Assembly (NCBI GenBank): GCA_900469345.1
Contig: UBWZ01000015.1
Location: forward strand, 100,970 to 164,969
DNA from: Hyphomicrobiales bacterium
GTDB lineage: Bacteria > Pseudomonadota > Alphaproteobacteria > Rhizobiales > Rhizobiaceae
DNA: 64,000 nucleotides
Reading direction: 5' to 3'
Shown here: one piece after another, positions 61,303 to 64,000 of the stretch
Layout of the letters: each line of letters begins with the position of its first letter
Position numbering within the stretch: the stretch's first letter is position 1
The notes under the pieces: generated by a model
Told to the model about the DNA's origin: nothing
The model's database searches: none
What the model saw: only the letters and a program-made list of their open reading frames with translations
Made by a program: the position numbers and the translations under genes

Positions 61303-62445
61303 ATGCAGTTTTCTACCTCCTTTATTCCCGACATCCGCTTCGGCGCGGGGTCGTTCCAAGGCATAGCGGACGCGGCAGCCGACTTCGGGGCGACCACCGC
61401 GGCCGTGGTCATGGACAGTTTTCTCGCCTCTACCGGGCTTGGCGCCGCGCTCGCTGCGGCGCTCGGTGAAAAGGGCATCCGCGTTCACGTGTTTTCGGAT
61501 TTCTCTGGCGAGCCGAAGCTTGCGCATCTTCAGGCGGCGACCGCCGTTGCCACCGGCTGCGATCTGGTGATCGGGGTCGGCGGCGGATCGGCACTGGATA
61601 TCGCGAAGGTCGCGGCCTGCTGCGCGGCATCCGGACAGGATCCGATGGTCTACGCGCTCGCGGCCAAACCGCTGCCGGCCAATCCGCTCCGCAAGATCAT
61701 GGTTCCGACGACGGCCGGTACCGGATCGGAGACCTCGGCCACCAACATCTTTGCCGGTCCGGCCGGCAAGAAGCTGTGGATCTGGGGGGCTGAAACCAAG
61801 GCGGACCTCGTCGTGCTTGATCCGGAGCTGACCATTTCGCTACCGCCGCAGCTGACGGCCTGGTGCGGCATGGACGCCTTCATCCACGCGTTCGAAGCCT
61901 GCACCAACCGCAATGCCCATGAGGGCGCGAAGCTCTATGCCCATGAGGCGCTGCGTCTCGTCGCAGGGTCGCTGGAAGCGGCGGTCAAGGCGCCGGGCAA
62001 TCTCGACGCGCGCGGCAAGGTTCTGCTCGGCTCCTGCTATGCGGGTATCGCCATCGACAATTGCGGCACCGCCATCGCCCACAATATCAGCCATGCGCTG
62101 GCCGGTCTTGCGCCCATCCATCACGGGCTGGCGACGGCGCTCGGCTTCGAGGCGACGCTGCCCTGGCTGGTGGAGGCGCAGACGGTGGATCTTTCAGCAG
62201 CCGCAAGGGCGATCGGTCTTGGCGGCGCCGCGGCGCTGCCGGAATTCGTCTCCGATCTGATGGACCGCTGTGGCGTCCGGCGGGCATTGCCGACGAGCCT
62301 CGAAGGCTTCGGCGCCGCCGATCTGGCTGCCGAGATGCGGGCGCCGGAAAATCAGCCGATGCGCCGATCGACAGTCCGAGACATCTCCGACGCCGATATC
62401 GAGATCTTCGCCGAGGCGATCATGTCGCTTCCGAAAACCGCCTGA
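61303..62445 (+). CDS. Iron-containing alcohol dehydrogenase
   Basis: A 380-residue group III alcohol dehydrogenase. The NAD-binding motif GVGGGSALDIAKVAA is near residues 84-98, TTAGTGSETS follows, and metal ligands lie in GMDAFIHAFEAC and GLAPIHHGLATAL. The start at 61303 (MQFSTSFIPDIRFGAG) fits the family; an upstream ATG at 61276 has no ribosome site. It should oxidise a primary alcohol to the aldehyde used by the following enzyme. The substrate is unknown. Confidence 0.88.
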   Translation: MQFSTSFIPDIRFGAGSFQGIADAAADFGATTAAVVMDSFLASTGLGAALAAALGEKGIRVHVFSDFSGEPKLAHLQAATAVATGCDLVIGVGGGSALDIAKVAACCAASGQDPMVYALAAKPLPANPLRKIMVPTTAGTGSETSATNIFAGPAGKKLWIWGAETKADLVVLDPELTISLPPQLTAWCGMDAFIHAFEACTNRNAHEGAKLYAHEALRLVAGSLEAAVKAPGNLDARGKVLLGSCYAGIAIDNCGTAIAHNISHALAGLAPIHHGLATALGFEATLPWLVEAQTVDLSAAARAIGLGGAAALPEFVSDLMDRCGVRRALPTSLEGFGAADLAAEMRAPENQPMRRSTVRDISDADIEIFAEAIMSLPKTA

Positions 62446-62455
62446 GGATCGATCC

Positions 62456-63955
62456 ATGACCAAGACTTATACCCGCGACTACTGGGAAGGCACGCTCTCC
62501 GGGCTCAGGCTCGAAGGCCGGCATTTTATCGACGGCGAGCATCGCGCGGCCCTCTCCGGTGAGACGTTTACCCGCATCCGCCCGATGGATGGCAAGCCTG
62601 GCGCCGAACTTGCCCGCGGTCGAAGCGAGGACGTCGAGGCGGCGGTGGCGTCGGCGAGGGCGGCGTTTGCAAGCGGCGTGTGGCGCCACAAGGAGCCGGC
62701 TGACCGGAAAAAGATCATGCTGCGCTGGGCGGAGCTGATCCGTGCCCATGGCGAGGAGCTCGCCATGCTGGAGACGCTCGACGTGGGCAAGCCGGTGCTC
62801 GCGTCGCTCAACGTGGATGTCCGGCTTTGCGCAGACGGCATTCAGTATTACGGCGAAATGATCGACAAGCTCTATGACGAGATCGCGCCGACCGGGCCGA
62901 GTGCTCGTGCACTGGTGCGGAAAGTGCCGCTCGGGGTGATCGGGGCGATCACACCGTGGAACTATCCGATGATCATCGACGCCTGGAAGCTCGGGCCGGC
63001 CATCGCCGCCGGCAATTCCGTGGTGCTGAAGCCGGCCGAGCAGTCTTCGCTGTCGGCCATCCGGCTCGCCTCGCTGGCCGTCGAGGCCGGTCTTCCGGCG
63101 GGCGTCTTCAATGTGGTGACCGGACATGGCGAGGAAGCGGGCAAGCCGCTGGCGCTCCATATGGACGTCGACATGATCGCCTTTACCGGCTCGACCGAGG
63201 TCGGCAAGCTGATCATGGGCTATGCCGCCCAGTCGAACGTCAAGCGGGTTGCGCTCGAGCTTGGCGGCAAGTCGCCGCTCGTGGTGTTCGAGGATGCCGA
63301 TCTCGATGCGGCGGCGTCGGCCGTCGCCTGGGGCTGCTTCTACAATTCGGGCGAGACCTGCCATGCCTCGACCCGGCTGCTGGTGCAGCGCTCGGTCCAG
63401 GAGAAGCTGATCGCCAAGATCGAAGCCGTTACCAACAGCGACATCGCGCTTGGCCATCCCTTCGAGCCTTCGGCGCAGATCGGAGCGCTGATCGAGGAGG
63501 GGCATATGGTGAAGGTCCTCGCGATGATCGCTGCCGGGGAACTGGAGGGCGCCCGACGTGCCTTCGGGGCCGAGCAGGTGATGCGCGAGACCGGTGGATA
63601 CTACATCTCGCCCGGCGTGTTCGTCGACATGACCAACGACATGAGCCTGGCCCGCCAGGAGATTTTCGGGCCGGTGCTCGCCGCCATTCCGTTCGACACG
63701 GAGGAAGAGGCGCTGAGGCTCGCCAACGACACGATCTACGGGCTGGCCGGCGCCGTGTTCACGAAGGACATGGACCGGGCGCATCGGTTTTCCGAGGCGC
63801 TGCATGCCGGTACGGTATGGATCAATACCTACGACATGTCGAACTTTGCCACACCCTTCGGCGGCTTCAAGCAATCCGGTTTCGGCCGCGACCGGTCGGT
63901 GCATGCGATCGACAAGTACTGCGACTACAAGACCATCTGGCAACAGTTCGGGTAG
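62456..63955 (+). CDS. NAD-dependent aldehyde dehydrogenase (PuuC/BetB-like)
   Basis: A 499-residue aldehyde dehydrogenase. The nucleophile Cys302 (NSGETCHAST) and general base Glu268 (LELGGKSP) keep the canonical numbering; ITPWNYPMIIDAWKLGPAIA and FTGSTEVGK form the cofactor site. Resemblance is strongest to gamma-glutamyl-aminobutyraldehyde dehydrogenases, but the group is broad. It follows the alcohol dehydrogenase by ten bases; together they convert an alcohol to a carboxylic acid. Confidence 0.92.
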   Translation: MTKTYTRDYWEGTLSGLRLEGRHFIDGEHRAALSGETFTRIRPMDGKPGAELARGRSEDVEAAVASARAAFASGVWRHKEPADRKKIMLRWAELIRAHGEELAMLETLDVGKPVLASLNVDVRLCADGIQYYGEMIDKLYDEIAPTGPSARALVRKVPLGVIGAITPWNYPMIIDAWKLGPAIAAGNSVVLKPAEQSSLSAIRLASLAVEAGLPAGVFNVVTGHGEEAGKPLALHMDVDMIAFTGSTEVGKLIMGYAAQSNVKRVALELGGKSPLVVFEDADLDAAASAVAWGCFYNSGETCHASTRLLVQRSVQEKLIAKIEAVTNSDIALGHPFEPSAQIGALIEEGHMVKVLAMIAAGELEGARRAFGAEQVMRETGGYYISPGVFVDMTNDMSLARQEIFGPVLAAIPFDTEEEALRLANDTIYGLAGAVFTKDMDRAHRFSEALHAGTVWINTYDMSNFATPFGGFKQSGFGRDRSVHAIDKYCDYKTIWQQFG

Positions 63956-63967
63956 GCAAGTCGCCGC

Positions 63968-64000
63968 CTGGATCCTCGGGTCAAGCCCTGACATGACGGC
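63968..64000. repeat. Start of a probable rhizobial palindromic repeat, cut by the window edge
   Basis: GGATCCTCGGGTCAAGCCC followed by TGACATGAC resembles the GGATCCTCGGGTCAAGCCCG-type intergenic palindromes common in Rhizobiales genomes. Only one arm is in the window. Confidence 0.4.

Overview
The window is a stretch of core chromosome from an alphaproteobacterium of the order Hyphomicrobiales, most likely family Rhizobiaceae (Rhizobium/Agrobacterium/Sinorhizobium-like). The evidence is the high G+C content, a hemC-hemD-mitofilin-hemY cluster, an omp19-zapE-mdh-sucCD-sucAB-lpdA order, sdhCDAB with alphaproteobacterial-style subunits, a five-gene atpHAGDC operon next to priA, IalB-, TerB- and YggT-family genes, and intergenic palindromes of the kind common in rhizobia. 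Genus and species cannot be settled by eye. About 63 protein genes fill nearly all of the window. I see no rRNA or tRNA gene, CRISPR array, prophage or insertion sequence.

Layout. 1-4.3 kb: an ABC exporter (permease cut by the window edge, plus ATPase) divergent from a TesA-type esterase, then thpR, a pterin dehydratase and a DUF1232 protein. 4.7-6.7 kb: an IalB-family secreted protein and rlmN. 7-8.7 kb: a YCII/DGPF protein translationally coupled to an ECF42-type sigma factor, behind a matching candidate promoter. 8.7-11 kb: a LysE exporter with a striking leader hairpin, an SDR oxidoreductase, and a ParDE toxin-antitoxin pair with a palindrome in front. 11-20.5 kb: argG, a MarR regulator divergent from an M3 oligopeptidase, typA, a GNAT acetyltransferase, ppa, yggT and an MFS exporter.

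20.5-26.5 kb (minus strand): hemC, hemD, a mitofilin-like membrane protein, hemY, a TerB protein and a class I glutamine amidotransferase, closely packed. 26.6-30.1 kb (plus strand): tsaD, gpsA, a YciI protein, an EVE-domain protein and an ETF-beta-type lysine methyltransferase. 30.2-33.1 kb: an MHS-family carboxylate transporter, a SAM methyltransferase and a small secreted protein of unknown function.

33.4-48.4 kb holds the energy-metabolism block: succinate dehydrogenase, an Omp19-like lipoprotein, zapE, malate dehydrogenase, succinyl-CoA synthetase, 2-oxoglutarate dehydrogenase E1/E2, a MAPEG membrane protein and E3. Together these supply the TCA steps from 2-oxoglutarate to succinate and from succinate to fumarate, plus malate to oxaloacetate. 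48.5-54.9 kb: a cytochrome b561, a TraB/GumN protein, xerC, an acyltransferase, priA and a small membrane protein. 55.2-60.2 kb: the F1 sector of ATP synthase. 60.3-64 kb: a LysR regulator divergent from an iron-type alcohol dehydrogenase and an aldehyde dehydrogenase, likely a two-step alcohol-to-acid module.

No wholly unknown multi-gene system stands out. The observations most worth following are the ECF42/DGPF cassette with its candidate promoter, the lysE leader hairpin, the mitofilin-containing hem operon with its TerB and amidotransferase tail, the parDE operator, and the long perfect hairpin between sucCD and sucAB.
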